Assembly: GCA_017502085.1 (NCBI GenBank)
Contig: JAFVVQ010000019.1
Span: 1 to 64,000 of the forward strand
Reading direction: 5' to 3'
From: Clostridia bacterium
GTDB taxonomy: Bacteria > Bacillota > Clostridia > Oscillospirales > Acutalibacteraceae
DNA: 64,000 bases
In this document: positions 35,885-45,636 of the stretch, piece by piece
Position numbering within the stretch: position 1 is the first letter of the stretch
How the letters are laid out: the number at the start of each line of letters is the position of its first letter
The notes under the pieces: model-generated
What the model was told of the DNA's origin: nothing
The model's input: only the letters and a program-made list of their open reading frames with translations
Databases searched by the model: none
Program-made: the position numbers and the translations under genes

Positions 35885-38485
35885 ATGGCAGAGCTTACCC
35901 CGATGATGAAACAGTATTTTGAAATTAAGAAAAATTACCCCGACACAATCCTTATGTTCCGTCTGGGTGATTTTTACGAAATGTTCTTTGACGATGCAAA
36001 GCTTGTTTCAGCAGAGCTTGAGCTTGTGCTTACGGGCAGGGATTGCGGTCAGGAGGAGAGAGCACCGATGTGCGGTGTGCCCTTCCACAGTGCGGATTCC
36101 TATATTGCACGACTTGTAGCCAAGGGCTATAAGGTTGCAATCTGTGAGCAGCTTGAAGACCCTGCAACAGCAAAGGGCCTTGTTAAAAGAGACGTCACGA
36201 GAGTTCTCACTCCCGGCACGGTCATCGAAAGCACAATGCTTGATGAAAGCAAGAATAACTTTCTTGCTGGTATATTCGCGTCAAAGGAATCCATCGGTCT
36301 TTGCTTTGCTGATATTTCCACGGGCAGTATTCATCTGACTGCCTTTGAAAGCAAGAATGCACAGCGCAGAATAATCAACGAGCTCGGCAGATTTATGCCA
36401 AGCGAACTGATAATCAGCCCCGACGTGCTCAAGCTTACGCAGGTGACGGATTTTATCAAATCCCGTCTGCATTCGTCATGCGACCTGCTTGACGAAACTT
36501 GCTTTGACCTTTCAAAAGCTTCCGCAATGATAATGAAGCATTTCGGAGTTGCTTCGCTTTCGGAGCTTTCTCTCGATGACGAGCCTGCCGCCGTTTCCGT
36601 TCTCGGTGCGGTTATGGATTATCTGAGAAGCGTTCAGAAATCCGAACTCGAAAATATCAGAAGCATCGATTTTTACGGTGACAGCAGTTTTATGCGTCTC
36701 GACGTTTCGGCAATGCGTAACCTCGAAATCACCGAAACGATGAGAAACAGAGAAAAGAGAGGCTCGCTTCTCTGGGTGCTTGATAAAACAAAAACCTCAA
36801 TGGGTAAGCGAATGCTCCGTTCGTGGCTCGAACAGCCGCTTATCGGCATTGCGGGAATCACCAAACGTCACAATGCGGTTTCCGAGCTTTATGAAAATCC
36901 GATGCTCCGTGACGATCTTATTTCCGTTCTGACGGGTTGCCAGGATATGGAGAGACTTATCACAAGAATTGCTTATTCAACGGCAAATGCAAGAGAACTC
37001 AAAGCGCTTTCTTCAACTCTTGCCAGAATGCCTCAGATCAGATCTTATCTTGCAGACTGCAAGAGCGCACTTCTCAACGAGCTTTGCTCGGGAATCCATC
37101 CTCTCACCGAGATTGTAGAGATGATTGAAAATGCAATCACCGATGAGCCTCCGTTTTCCGTTCGTGAGGGCGGTATGATTAAAGACGGCTTCAACGAAGA
37201 ACTCGATTCGCTCCGTGATATCGTCAATAACGGCAAAGGCTACATCGCAGATATTCAGCTGCGTGAGCAGGAGAAAACGGGAATCAAGAAACTCAAAATC
37301 GGTTATAACCGTGTTTTCGGTTATTATATCGAGGTTTCAAACTCGTATAAAGAGCTTGTTCCCGAAGAATATATCAGAAAGCAGACCCTCGCCAATTGCG
37401 AGAGATACATAACACAGGAACTCAAGGAACTCGAATCCAAGGTGCTTGGTGCACAGGAGAGAATCGTGCGTCTCGAATATGAGATTTTCGATTCCGTGCG
37501 TAAAAAGACTGCGGAGCATCTTTACGAAATCCAGAAAACCGCTTCATCCGTTGCGGCGGTTGACGTGTTGGTTTCTTATGCCAGAGTAGCGGCGGAGAAT
37601 AATTACTGTTGCCCCGTAATGAATGCAGGCACTATGATCGATATTACCGACGGCAGACATCCCGTTGTCGAAAAGATGCTGGATTCTCCGTTTGTTCCCA
37701 ACGATACGAGGCTCGACTGTGCGGATAACCGCTGTGCAATCATAACGGGCCCGAATATGGCGGGTAAATCCACCTATATGCGTCAGGTAGCCCTGATTTC
37801 GCTTATGGCTCAGGCGGGCAGTTTTGTTCCCGCAACGTCAGCAGAGCTTTGCGTTGTTGACGGTATTTTTACCCGTATCGGTGCAAGTGACGATCTTTCG
37901 TCGGGCTCATCAACTTTTATGGTTGAAATGAACGAGGTTGCCGATATTCTCAAAAACGCAACCGCAAAGAGCCTTATAATTTTTGATGAGATCGGCAGAG
38001 GCACTTCGACCTTTGACGGTATGAGCATTGCGAGAGCTGTGCTTGAGTTTGCTGCAGATAAGCGCAGACTCGGAGCAAAAACGCTTTTTGCAACTCATTA
38101 TCACGAACTGACCGAACTTGAAGAAAGCGTTGACGGTGTGAAGAATTACAACATTGCCGTCAAAAAGAGGGGAGACGATATCACCTTCCTTCGCAGAATA
38201 GTATCGGGTTGTGCCGACGGCAGCTACGGTATCGAGGTTGCAAAGCTTGCGGGTGTTCCCAACAGTGTTGTTGAAAGGGCAAAGGTTGTTCTTCACGAGC
38301 TTGAAACAGAGGGAGTCACAAGAGTTGTTTCCGTATCAAAAAGTGAAGAATCCGACCAGCTTTCGTTCGGCAATTCCGCCGCAAACGGTATAGTTGAAGC
38401 ACTTAAGAAGCTTGACGTCAACACACTTACTCCCATTGAAGCAATGACAGTTCTCTATGACCTGTGCAAACAGGCAAACAGTTAA
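35885..38485 (+). CDS. mutS: DNA mismatch repair protein MutS
   Basis: 866 residues. The mismatch-binding domain includes MFRLGDFYEMFFDDAK with the Phe-x-Glu wedge. The ATPase domain has Walker A GPNMAGKSTYMRQ, the ABC-like DDLSSGSSTFMVEM, and Walker B LIIFDEIGRGTS. It recognises base mismatches and recruits MutL, encoded next. A short GGTAG six bases before the ATG and a stronger GAAAGG further upstream make the ribosome binding site imperfect. Length is typical. Confidence 0.96.
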   Translation: MAELTPMMKQYFEIKKNYPDTILMFRLGDFYEMFFDDAKLVSAELELVLTGRDCGQEERAPMCGVPFHSADSYIARLVAKGYKVAICEQLEDPATAKGLVKRDVTRVLTPGTVIESTMLDESKNNFLAGIFASKESIGLCFADISTGSIHLTAFESKNAQRRIINELGRFMPSELIISPDVLKLTQVTDFIKSRLHSSCDLLDETCFDLSKASAMIMKHFGVASLSELSLDDEPAAVSVLGAVMDYLRSVQKSELENIRSIDFYGDSSFMRLDVSAMRNLEITETMRNREKRGSLLWVLDKTKTSMGKRMLRSWLEQPLIGIAGITKRHNAVSELYENPMLRDDLISVLTGCQDMERLITRIAYSTANARELKALSSTLARMPQIRSYLADCKSALLNELCSGIHPLTEIVEMIENAITDEPPFSVREGGMIKDGFNEELDSLRDIVNNGKGYIADIQLREQEKTGIKKLKIGYNRVFGYYIEVSNSYKELVPEEYIRKQTLANCERYITQELKELESKVLGAQERIVRLEYEIFDSVRKKTAEHLYEIQKTASSVAAVDVLVSYARVAAENNYCCPVMNAGTMIDITDGRHPVVEKMLDSPFVPNDTRLDCADNRCAIITGPNMAGKSTYMRQVALISLMAQAGSFVPATSAELCVVDGIFTRIGASDDLSSGSSTFMVEMNEVADILKNATAKSLIIFDEIGRGTSTFDGMSIARAVLEFAADKRRLGAKTLFATHYHELTELEESVDGVKNYNIAVKKRGDDITFLRRIVSGCADGSYGIEVAKLAGVPNSVVERAKVVLHELETEGVTRVVSVSKSEESDQLSFGNSAANGIVEALKKLDVNTLTPIEAMTVLYDLCKQANS

Positions 38486-38556
38486 TTACGCGGACTGAGT
38501 CTGCTGTTGATTATTTATAGTTCGATTAAATCATTTTTACTCAAAGGAGGTGCCGT

Positions 38557-40515
38557 ATGCCTAAAATCAACGTGCTTTCAAAACAACTTGCCGAGCTTAT
38601 TGCCGCAGGTGAGGTTGTTGAGCGCCCCGCATCAGTTGTCAAGGAGCTTCTCGAAAACTCAATCGACGCAGGTGCGGATACCGTTACGCTTGAAATCAAG
38701 AACGGCGGTATCTCTTATATCCGAATCACGGATAACGGTTGCGGTATCTCGAGAGACGATATCAGGAATGCATTTGTCAGCCATGCAACGAGCAAGATTG
38801 CTGATGCCGATGACCTCAACAGTATTATGACTCTCGGTTTCCGAGGCGAAGCGCTTGCAAGCATCAGCGCCGTTGCGAGGGTCGAGGTAATGACTGCGGT
38901 TGCCGAAGAGGATATCGGTACCCGTTATATCATAGAAAGCGGCGAAGAAATCCTCTGCGACGATGCAGGTTGTCCGAAAGGCACAACAATTATCGTCAGG
39001 GATCTTTTCTATAAAACACCCGCAAGAATGAAATTCCTTAAGAAGGATGTAACCGAAGCAAATGCCGTTGCGGGCGTTGTTGACAGAATTGCACTTTCGC
39101 ATCCCGAGGTGTCAATCCGTTTTATCCGTGAAGGGAAGCAGGTGCTTATCACAAGCGGCAGAGGTGATTTGTTCACTTGTATCAGAGAGGTTTTCGGCAG
39201 AGAGTTTGCCGATTCCCTTATTTCCGCATCAGCCACATCAAACGGCATCAACGTCAGCGGATTCGTTTCAAAGCCCTCTGCGGCGAGACCGAACCGCAAT
39301 ATGCAGTTTTTCTTTATCAATAACAGACTTATCAAAACGGGAACGGGCAGTGCCGCTTTGAGTGAGGCTTATAAAAACTCAATTATGGTTGGCAAATTTC
39401 CGTCCTGTGTTCTCAATATTTCCATTGATCCGTCGCTTGTGGATGTCAATGTTCACCCCGCAAAAACCGAGGTCAGATTTTCTGACGAGCGTATGATTTT
39501 CAATGCGGTATATTATGCTTGCAAAAATGCACTTGATATCGGTGACACACCCAAGCAGGTCAGTGAGATCAGAAAGGATTTTTACAAAGCACCCGAAAAA
39601 CCCGCCGAGCAGCTCAAGATAAATTCTCAGCCGTCTGCGGTACCGACTCCGAAGCATGATTTCTGGCAGCATATTCCGAAAACGGAAGAACCGAAAAAGG
39701 AAGTGTCTTTACCGAAAACCGCAGTTGAAGTCAGACCTGTTGAACCGACTTCTTTCGTGAGAGCCTCCGCTCCCGACGTTAAGCTTACCCGACCCGCAGA
39801 ATCAACAGAGGATATCCTTCTGCACAGACCTGTACCGAAGCCTCCCGAACCGACGGTAATCGTTACACAGGTAAAAACACCTGCCGTTGAGGAGAAGGTT
39901 TCTGCACCCGAAACAACATCCGAGGTTAAAACCGAATCTTTCTCCGAGGAGGATTTCAGCCTTATCGGTGAAGCGTTCAGAACATATATCCTCTGCGAAT
40001 ACAGGGGCAAAATGGTTATCATCGATAAACACGCCGCCCACGAACGTATCATCTATGAAAAACTGAAAAAAGAAAGCGGTGAAAGAACTCCGCAGATACT
40101 GATGATTCCCGTAACGGTAACTCTTTCAAAAGAGGAGTATTCCGCTGTTCTTGAGAATCTGGAACTTATCAATGATTCGGGATTTGAGGTTGAGGATTTC
40201 GGCGGAGGATGTGTTATCGTCAGGGAATGCCCGATGGAGCTTTCCGTTGACGACGTTGAGGATGTAATCGGCGAGATTGCGGGCAGATTTGTTGATAAGA
40301 AGCAGGACGTTTCTTTTGAAAAGCTCGATTGGATTTTCCATTCCGTAGCTTGCAGAAGTGCCATCAAGGCGGGCAACTTCACGTCACGCCTTGAGATGGA
40401 GCGGTTTGCAAAGCAGCTTCTTTCAATACCCGATATCCGCTACTGCCCCCACGGCAGACCCGTACTGATTGAAATGACAAAAAGAGAGCTGGAAAAGAAT
40501 TTTGGCAGAGTCTAA
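38557..40515 (+). CDS. mutL: DNA mismatch repair protein MutL
   Basis: 652 residues. The GHKL ATPase domain has ELLENSIDAGA, DNGCGI and GFRGEALASI. A Pro/Glu-rich linker (about 345-455) separates the C-terminal dimerisation and nuclease domain, where DKHAAHERIIYE matches the DQHAx2Ex4E endonuclease motif with Lys for Gln, so this MutL is probably a nicking enzyme as in species without MutH. AAAGGAGGTG sits before the ATG. It overlaps miaA by 14 bases. Confidence 0.95.
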   Translation: MPKINVLSKQLAELIAAGEVVERPASVVKELLENSIDAGADTVTLEIKNGGISYIRITDNGCGISRDDIRNAFVSHATSKIADADDLNSIMTLGFRGEALASISAVARVEVMTAVAEEDIGTRYIIESGEEILCDDAGCPKGTTIIVRDLFYKTPARMKFLKKDVTEANAVAGVVDRIALSHPEVSIRFIREGKQVLITSGRGDLFTCIREVFGREFADSLISASATSNGINVSGFVSKPSAARPNRNMQFFFINNRLIKTGTGSAALSEAYKNSIMVGKFPSCVLNISIDPSLVDVNVHPAKTEVRFSDERMIFNAVYYACKNALDIGDTPKQVSEIRKDFYKAPEKPAEQLKINSQPSAVPTPKHDFWQHIPKTEEPKKEVSLPKTAVEVRPVEPTSFVRASAPDVKLTRPAESTEDILLHRPVPKPPEPTVIVTQVKTPAVEEKVSAPETTSEVKTESFSEEDFSLIGEAFRTYILCEYRGKMVIIDKHAAHERIIYEKLKKESGERTPQILMIPVTVTLSKEEYSAVLENLELINDSGFEVEDFGGGCVIVRECPMELSVDDVEDVIGEIAGRFVDKKQDVSFEKLDWIFHSVACRSAIKAGNFTSRLEMERFAKQLLSIPDIRYCPHGRPVLIEMTKRELEKNFGRV

Positions 40516-41440
40516 AATACCCTTGATTGCAATAGTCGGCCCGACGGCATCGGGCAAAACTTCGCTCGCGGTAGCCGTTTGCAAAGCGCTCGGCGGCGAA
40601 GCGGTATCCTGCGATTCGATGCAGATCTATGAGGGAATGGATATAGCGACCGCAAAACCCTCCGCAGAAGAAATGCAGGGAATTCCGCATCATCTTATCG
40701 GTTTCGCAAAGCCTGATGAGGTTTTCAGCGTTGCATCCTACTGTGCTGCGGCAAAAAACATAATCGCAGATATTCATCAGCGAGGCAAAAAAGCGGTACT
40801 TGTCGGCGGCACGGGGCTTTATTATTCCTCGCTTGTCGACAACGTTGAGTTTCTTCCCGAAGAAACCGACTTTGAATACCGTGAAATGCTGAAAAAACGT
40901 GCGGAAACAGAAGGCGCTCAGGTTCTTCTTGATGAACTTGCGGCGATTGACCCCGAAGCGGCATCGAAACTGCATCCGAATAATATCGGCAGAGTTATCA
41001 GAGCGCTTGAGATTTACCGTACGACGGGAAAAACAATATCCGAACAGAACGAACTTTCCCGAAGAGAAGAGACCCCGTTCGAAACTGTTTCAATCTGTCT
41101 TGATGCGAGAGACAGGCAGTTCCTTTATGACCGTATCAACAAGCGTGTTGATATTATGCTTGAAAACGGTCTGCTTGAGGAAGCGAAAGAATTCTTTGAC
41201 AATCCTCCCGGCAGAACGGCTAAGCAGGCAATCGGATATAAAGAACTTAATCCGTATTTTGCGGGTGAAAAATCGCTTGAGGAGTGCATCGATAATCTGA
41301 AGATGCAGACGAGGAGATATGCAAAACGTCAGCTGACCTGGTTCAGACGTGACGAAAGAATCAGATTTGTTTATATTGATGAATATGCAGGTGCCGAAGA
41401 ATTGCTCGGTGCTGTGCTCGAAATAATTGAAAGGAAGTGA
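40502..41440 (+). CDS. miaA: tRNA dimethylallyltransferase
   Basis: 312 residues. The P-loop is GPTASGKTSLAVAV, followed by the family signature SCDSMQIYEGMDIATAKPS and GGTGLYYSSL. It transfers a dimethylallyl group to A37 of tRNAs, giving the substrate for MiaB at 33.9 kb. It starts TTG inside the end of mutL, with GGAAAAG as a modest ribosome binding site, so it is probably coupled to mutL translation. The mutS-mutL-miaA order is common in Gram-positive bacteria. Confidence 0.95.
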   Translation: MAESKIPLIAIVGPTASGKTSLAVAVCKALGGEAVSCDSMQIYEGMDIATAKPSAEEMQGIPHHLIGFAKPDEVFSVASYCAAAKNIIADIHQRGKKAVLVGGTGLYYSSLVDNVEFLPEETDFEYREMLKKRAETEGAQVLLDELAAIDPEAASKLHPNNIGRVIRALEIYRTTGKTISEQNELSRREETPFETVSICLDARDRQFLYDRINKRVDIMLENGLLEEAKEFFDNPPGRTAKQAIGYKELNPYFAGEKSLEECIDNLKMQTRRYAKRQLTWFRRDERIRFVYIDEYAGAEELLGAVLEIIERK

Positions 41441-41444
41441 GAGG

Positions 41445-42686
41445 GTGAAAGCAGGTAAAAGACTGTTCAATATTCTTCTTATTGCAGTCGCAGTAATTAT
41501 TGTTGTTTATTTTGCCGCCGAGCTTTATGGCTTTGTGGCGCATTCCTACACAACGCAGACGGTTTTCAGCCAGACTGTTCCCGAAACGGTTGATGCGCAA
41601 ATGTATATCATCCGTGATGAAACGATACTCACCAATGCCGAGTCCGGTGTCACCGTTCAGATTGCAGATAACGGTGAACGAATCAGCCGAGGCAGTTCCA
41701 TTGCGGCGGTTTTCGGAGATGAAGCATCGGCTGAAAACTATGTTGAGGCGGAAGCACTCAAAAAGAAGCTTGAAGTTTATAAATCGATTGACAGTCAGCT
41801 CAAACTGGCAAATATCGATATGGATAAACTTTCGGCGGAAATCAATTCGGAGTTTATGAGCATCATCAACGATGCTTATAACAACGATTATGAATCGCTT
41901 GAAAAGTGCAAACTCGCTTTCAGCGAAAAGCTTTCGAGAAGACAGATTTCTCTTGAACAGACAGTTGACTGTTCCGAAAAGATTTCAACCCTGACGTCGA
42001 AAATCAATTCGCTTGAAAGCTCCGCGAAGGTCAGGTCGGTCATCACCGCCGAGACGTCGGGCTATTTTGTCGGTACAGTGGACGGATATGAAAACGTGCT
42101 TACCGCCGAATCCGTTGATTCGCTTACTCCCGAGATTCTTTCTCAGGCTTTTGCGGCGAAGAAAGCCGACGTTCCCGATAATGCAATCGGCAAGATCATT
42201 AACGGTTATAACTGGTATATTGCAACGGTTATCGATTCCGCAAAGACCGTCGGATACACAAAGGGCAAAACCGTCAAGCTGATCCTCGGTGAAGGGAACG
42301 ATCTGACGGTCACAACATCTGTTTATTCAACACAGGTGATCAAGGGTAACAAAACGCTCGTTGTATTCCGATGCAATCTTATGAGTGACGAACTTGCTTC
42401 TCTGCGTAAGGTTGACGGCAAGGTTGTCATCAATGAGTATACGGGTCTCAAGGTTACCAAGGATGCGGTCAGATTCGATTCCGAAGGTAAACCCGGTGTG
42501 TTCATCCGCAGAGGAAATATCATCAATTTCAGAAGCCTCAACATTATTTATAATGAGGAAAAATACGTTATTGCGTTTTATGACCGTGAAAAAGATAAGG
42601 ATATTAAACTCAACTACGATCATCTTGAATTATATGACGAAATAATTATTTCGGGAAAGGATCTGGAAGATGGTATGGTTATCTGA
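41445..42686 (+). CDS. HlyD-like membrane-anchored protein next to the division cluster
   Basis: 413 residues from GTG 41445. One membrane helix lies at about 9-29. The external part has a lipoyl/barrel-sandwich-like segment (AESGVTVQIADNGERISRGSSIAAVF), a coiled-coil hairpin of about 100 residues, and a beta-rich end, the plan of HlyD-type adaptor proteins. No transporter is encoded beside it. In Clostridia this type of gene often precedes ylmE-sepF, and a role in envelope or division is inferred from context only. AAGGAAG seven bases upstream favours the GTG over an in-frame TTG at 41427 inside miaA. Confidence 0.75.
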   Translation: MKAGKRLFNILLIAVAVIIVVYFAAELYGFVAHSYTTQTVFSQTVPETVDAQMYIIRDETILTNAESGVTVQIADNGERISRGSSIAAVFGDEASAENYVEAEALKKKLEVYKSIDSQLKLANIDMDKLSAEINSEFMSIINDAYNNDYESLEKCKLAFSEKLSRRQISLEQTVDCSEKISTLTSKINSLESSAKVRSVITAETSGYFVGTVDGYENVLTAESVDSLTPEILSQAFAAKKADVPDNAIGKIINGYNWYIATVIDSAKTVGYTKGKTVKLILGEGNDLTVTTSVYSTQVIKGNKTLVVFRCNLMSDELASLRKVDGKVVINEYTGLKVTKDAVRFDSEGKPGVFIRRGNIINFRSLNIIYNEEKYVIAFYDREKDKDIKLNYDHLELYDEIIISGKDLEDGMVI

Positions 42687-43395
42687 TGATGAACGTTTTG
42701 CCGCAATCGAAGAGAATCTGAAGATTATCAACAACGATATTGCTGAAGCGGCAATCACAAGCGGCAGAAATCCCGATGACGTCAATCTTATGGCGGTTAC
42801 CAAAACGGTTGAATCAAAATTCATCAATAAGGCAATCGATTGCGGAATCAGGCTCATCGGTGAAAACAAGGTGCAGGAATTCCTGCTCAAAGCTCCTGAA
42901 CTGAAACTTGATTCCTGCAAGGCGCATCTTATAGGACATCTTCAGTCCAATAAGGTTCGTAAAATCGTCGGTATGGTTGATACAATTCAATCGGTCGATA
43001 CGGTCGAAATTGCAAAGGAAATCGGCAAAAGGTCGGTGATGCAGGGAATCAGTACCAAAATTCTGCTTGAAGTGAATGCGGGTAATGAATACAGCAAATT
43101 CGGATTCACCGCCGACGAGGTTTTTGAAAAAGCCTGTGAAATCGCCGAGATTGACGGCGTTTGCGTCAACGGACTTATGTGCGTTGCTCCCATATGCGAA
43201 AAAGAAGCTGAATTACGTGCGGTTTTTTCGGATATGAGACGTCTGTTTATTGACATCGGCGACAAAAAAATAGATAATACAAATATGAACGTTCTCTCAA
43301 TGGGAATGTCAGGAGACTATGAAAGTGCAATCCTTGAAGGTGCGAATCTTGTCAGAATCGGCTCGGCAATATTCGGCGCAAGGATTTACAGATAA
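42670..43395 (+). CDS. YggS/YlmE family PLP homeostasis protein
   Basis: 241 residues. The PLP lysine is in LMAVTKTV, and IGENKVQEFLLKAP and HLIGHLQSNKVRKIV are conserved YggS segments; the end MSGDYESAILEGANLVRIGSAIFG binds the phosphate. The family keeps pyridoxal phosphate levels in balance and has no confirmed catalytic activity. It overlaps the upstream gene by 17 bases and is followed by sepF, as in the Bacillus ylmE-sepF order. Confidence 0.93.
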   Translation: MVWLSDDERFAAIEENLKIINNDIAEAAITSGRNPDDVNLMAVTKTVESKFINKAIDCGIRLIGENKVQEFLLKAPELKLDSCKAHLIGHLQSNKVRKIVGMVDTIQSVDTVEIAKEIGKRSVMQGISTKILLEVNAGNEYSKFGFTADEVFEKACEIAEIDGVCVNGLMCVAPICEKEAELRAVFSDMRRLFIDIGDKKIDNTNMNVLSMGMSGDYESAILEGANLVRIGSAIFGARIYR

Positions 43396-43414
43396 TTAAG
43401 GAGGAAAATGTGTT

Positions 43415-43912
43415 ATGAACATTATGGAAAAATTCAAGAAGCTTGTCAACGTTACGGATGACGATTTTGACGGTACCGCTGACGAAAACTATGAGGAGGA
43501 TTTTGATTTTGCCCCCGCTCAGCCTCAGTCACAGGCACAGCCGCAGTCGCAGAAGACAGGTCATTCAAAAGCAGAGAAGGCAGCAGCCTCAAACGTTGTG
43601 AATTTCAATTCAGGCAAGTCTGCTCCCGCAAGCGCAAAACCCCACGTTGTTTTTCAGAAAATCGACAGGTTCGAAGAAGTCGGCGAGGTTGCTGATATTC
43701 TTAACGATAAAAGAATTGTTATTCTTAATCTCGAAACCTGTCCCAACGACGTTTCACAGAGAATCATCGACTTCCTTTACGGCGTAGCATATGCGAATCA
43801 CGGCGATTTCAAGAAGATTGCAGGCAGAGCTTATATCATCACACCTTATAATGTTCCCGTTTCGGGTGAGCTTGTTGATGAAATCAGCGGCGCAATGTAC
43901 GAAGAAGAATAA
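43415..43912 (+). CDS. sepF: Cell division protein SepF
   Basis: 165 residues. A short amphipathic membrane-binding N-terminus (MNIMEKFKKLVNV) is followed by an acidic and Gln/Pro-rich linker (about 15-70) and the SepF core (NDKRIVILNLETCPNDVSQRIIDFLYG). SepF binds FtsZ and tethers it to the membrane. GGAGG ten bases before ATG 43415 sets the start; the out-of-frame ATG at 43408 is ignored. ylmG and ylmH, usually next in Bacillus, are absent here and divIVA follows directly. Confidence 0.94.
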   Translation: MNIMEKFKKLVNVTDDDFDGTADENYEEDFDFAPAQPQSQAQPQSQKTGHSKAEKAAASNVVNFNSGKSAPASAKPHVVFQKIDRFEEVGEVADILNDKRIVILNLETCPNDVSQRIIDFLYGVAYANHGDFKKIAGRAYIITPYNVPVSGELVDEISGAMYEEE

Positions 43913-43937
43913 TTTTTGAGAGAGGAAGATAAAGGAT

Positions 43938-45125
43938 ATGCTTACCACAGAACAGATTTTAACCGCTATGTTCACTCCTGTCAGTATGGGCGCTTACAGT
44001 GCAGAAGAAGTTGATGCGTTCCTTAAGAAGGTTGCTGATTCCTATGAAACAGCGCTTCAGAATAATAAGGAGCTTATCAAGAAAATAAGCATCCTTGCAG
44101 ATAAAATCGAAAGCTATCGCAATGACGAGGAAGCAATCAAACTTGCGCTTCTCGATGCACGCCGTCTTGCAGAGTCAATCAACAGGGAAGCCAACGATAA
44201 AGCAGCAGCTGTTGTCAAGGATGCTGAAATGAAGGCTGAATCGGTTGTTGCAGATGCAAATACTCAGGCTCAGGCAACGATAGACGAAGCAAGAGAAAAG
44301 GCAAAGGAAATCGTTGACGGTGCAAGAGTTGCGGTTGCCTCCCTTACAGACCGTGCGCAGAGAGAAACCGAGCAGGCAATTACCGCTGCTCAGCAGAAGG
44401 CAACGGAAATTACTCTCAAGGCAGAGGCTCAGGGCAGAGAAATCATCGGCAGCAGCAAGGCTGACTATGAATATTATTCATGTGAACTTGAAAGACTCAA
44501 AAAGGAAACCGCAGAGTTCAAAGCAACAATTGAAAAGCTTTGCGCAGGTCAGATGGAACTCATTTCATCCGTTCACGTATCGGATGTTGTCGCTGTTGCA
44601 GAAACCGTTGCTCCCGTTGAGGAAGAGACTGTTGCCGCAGAAGAAGAGCCCGTAACCGAGGCTGAACCTGAAATTGAGGTTCCTGCAGAGACAGAAGCAT
44701 CTGTTGCAGCGCCCGTTGCAGAAGAACCCGAAGTTACCGAAATTCCCGTTGAAGATACCGCTCCTGAAATTGAGGAGTCTCCCGTATCTGCGGATGAGCC
44801 TGAAAATAAAACTGAAGCGGAAGAAGAAATCGAAGAGATTATTCTTGAAATTCCCGAATATGCAGATGATGAAGCTGATGATATCGATGATCTTTTCAGT
44901 TCAATCGAAGATGTCAGCTTTGACGATATCGTTGCTCCCGAGGAGATTCCCGCAACACTTGATGACGTTGTTGCAGAGGCTTCGGCTGACGTTGACGATG
45001 ACGACGATGACGACGATGATGTTGTTTTTGACGGATTCAAAATCGATCTCGACGGTCTGACATCCGATTCTGACGATGACGAAGAAGATATCACATCTCT
45101 TTTTGACAGCTTCTTCGACGATTGA
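43938..45125 (+). CDS. divIVA: DivIVA domain protein with long acidic tail
   Basis: 395 residues. The DivIVA N-terminal region (LTTEQILTAMFTPVSMGAYSAEEVDAFLKKV) binds curved membrane, and a coiled coil continues to about 215. The remaining 180 residues are a Glu/Pro/Val then Asp-rich disordered tail, including nine consecutive Asp (about 353-361) and ending SLFDSFFDD. DivIVA marks poles and septa. The tail is much longer than in Bacillus DivIVA (164 residues overall) and its low complexity is encoded by GAY repeats at 44995-45020. AGAGGAAG precedes the ATG. Confidence 0.9.
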   Translation: MLTTEQILTAMFTPVSMGAYSAEEVDAFLKKVADSYETALQNNKELIKKISILADKIESYRNDEEAIKLALLDARRLAESINREANDKAAAVVKDAEMKAESVVADANTQAQATIDEAREKAKEIVDGARVAVASLTDRAQRETEQAITAAQQKATEITLKAEAQGREIIGSSKADYEYYSCELERLKKETAEFKATIEKLCAGQMELISSVHVSDVVAVAETVAPVEEETVAAEEEPVTEAEPEIEVPAETEASVAAPVAEEPEVTEIPVEDTAPEIEESPVSADEPENKTEAEEEIEEIILEIPEYADDEADDIDDLFSSIEDVSFDDIVAPEEIPATLDDVVAEASADVDDDDDDDDDVVFDGFKIDLDGLTSDSDDDEEDITSLFDSFFDD

Positions 45126-45150
45126 TTTGAATAATGTTTAAGAGGTTTTT

Positions 45151-45636
45151 ATGTTTCAGTTTTTGTCGGTAGTCGGCATTGCAATTCTTGTCGGAATTGA
45201 TCAGCTGACAAAATATATGGCGGTCACAACAGTAAAGGTCAACGGTCCCGAGGGATTCCTTTTCGGACTCTTTCAGTTCAGATACGTTGAGAATACAGGT
45301 GCAGCATTCAGCAGTTTTTCGAATAACAAATCGGTGCTGATTCTTGCATCGGGTCTGCTTCTTTTGGGAGTGCTGATTGTTCTTCTCACAAAGAAAATTG
45401 ATTCGAAATTCGTGAATTTTGCTCTTGTCCTTGTGGCTGCAGGCGGTGCGGGCAATATGATTGACCGCATTGTCAACGGCTTTGTTGTAGATTTTATTGA
45501 GCCTCTGTTTATTAATTTCGCAGTATTTAACTTTGCGGATTGCTGCATAACTGTCGGTGCATTTTTGCTTATCGGCTATGAGATTTATGATGTTATCCGT
45601 GAAAAAAAGGCTATGAAGGCGCAGAATAATGATTGA
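45151..45636 (+). CDS. lspA: Lipoprotein signal peptidase (signal peptidase II)
   Basis: 161 residues, four membrane helices. The catalytic Asp pair is in MIDRIVNGFVVDFI and FNFADCCITVG, and ENTGAAFSSF is the conserved periplasmic motif. It removes signal peptides from prolipoproteins. AGAGG is eight bases before the ATG. It overlaps rluD by eight bases, a pairing conserved in Firmicutes. Confidence 0.95.
   Translation: MFQFLSVVGIAILVGIDQLTKYMAVTTVKVNGPEGFLFGLFQFRYVENTGAAFSSFSNNKSVLILASGLLLLGVLIVLLTKKIDSKFVNFALVLVAAGGAGNMIDRIVNGFVVDFIEPLFINFAVFNFADCCITVGAFLLIGYEIYDVIREKKAMKAQNND

Noticed and set aside
44995-45020. GAY triplet repeats considered as a possible short CRISPR-like array
   Set aside because: The period is three bases and codes for Asp; there are no spacers.
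44573-45094. Serine-rich minus-strand frame
   Set aside because: Mirror image of the Asp/Glu-rich DivIVA tail; low complexity only.
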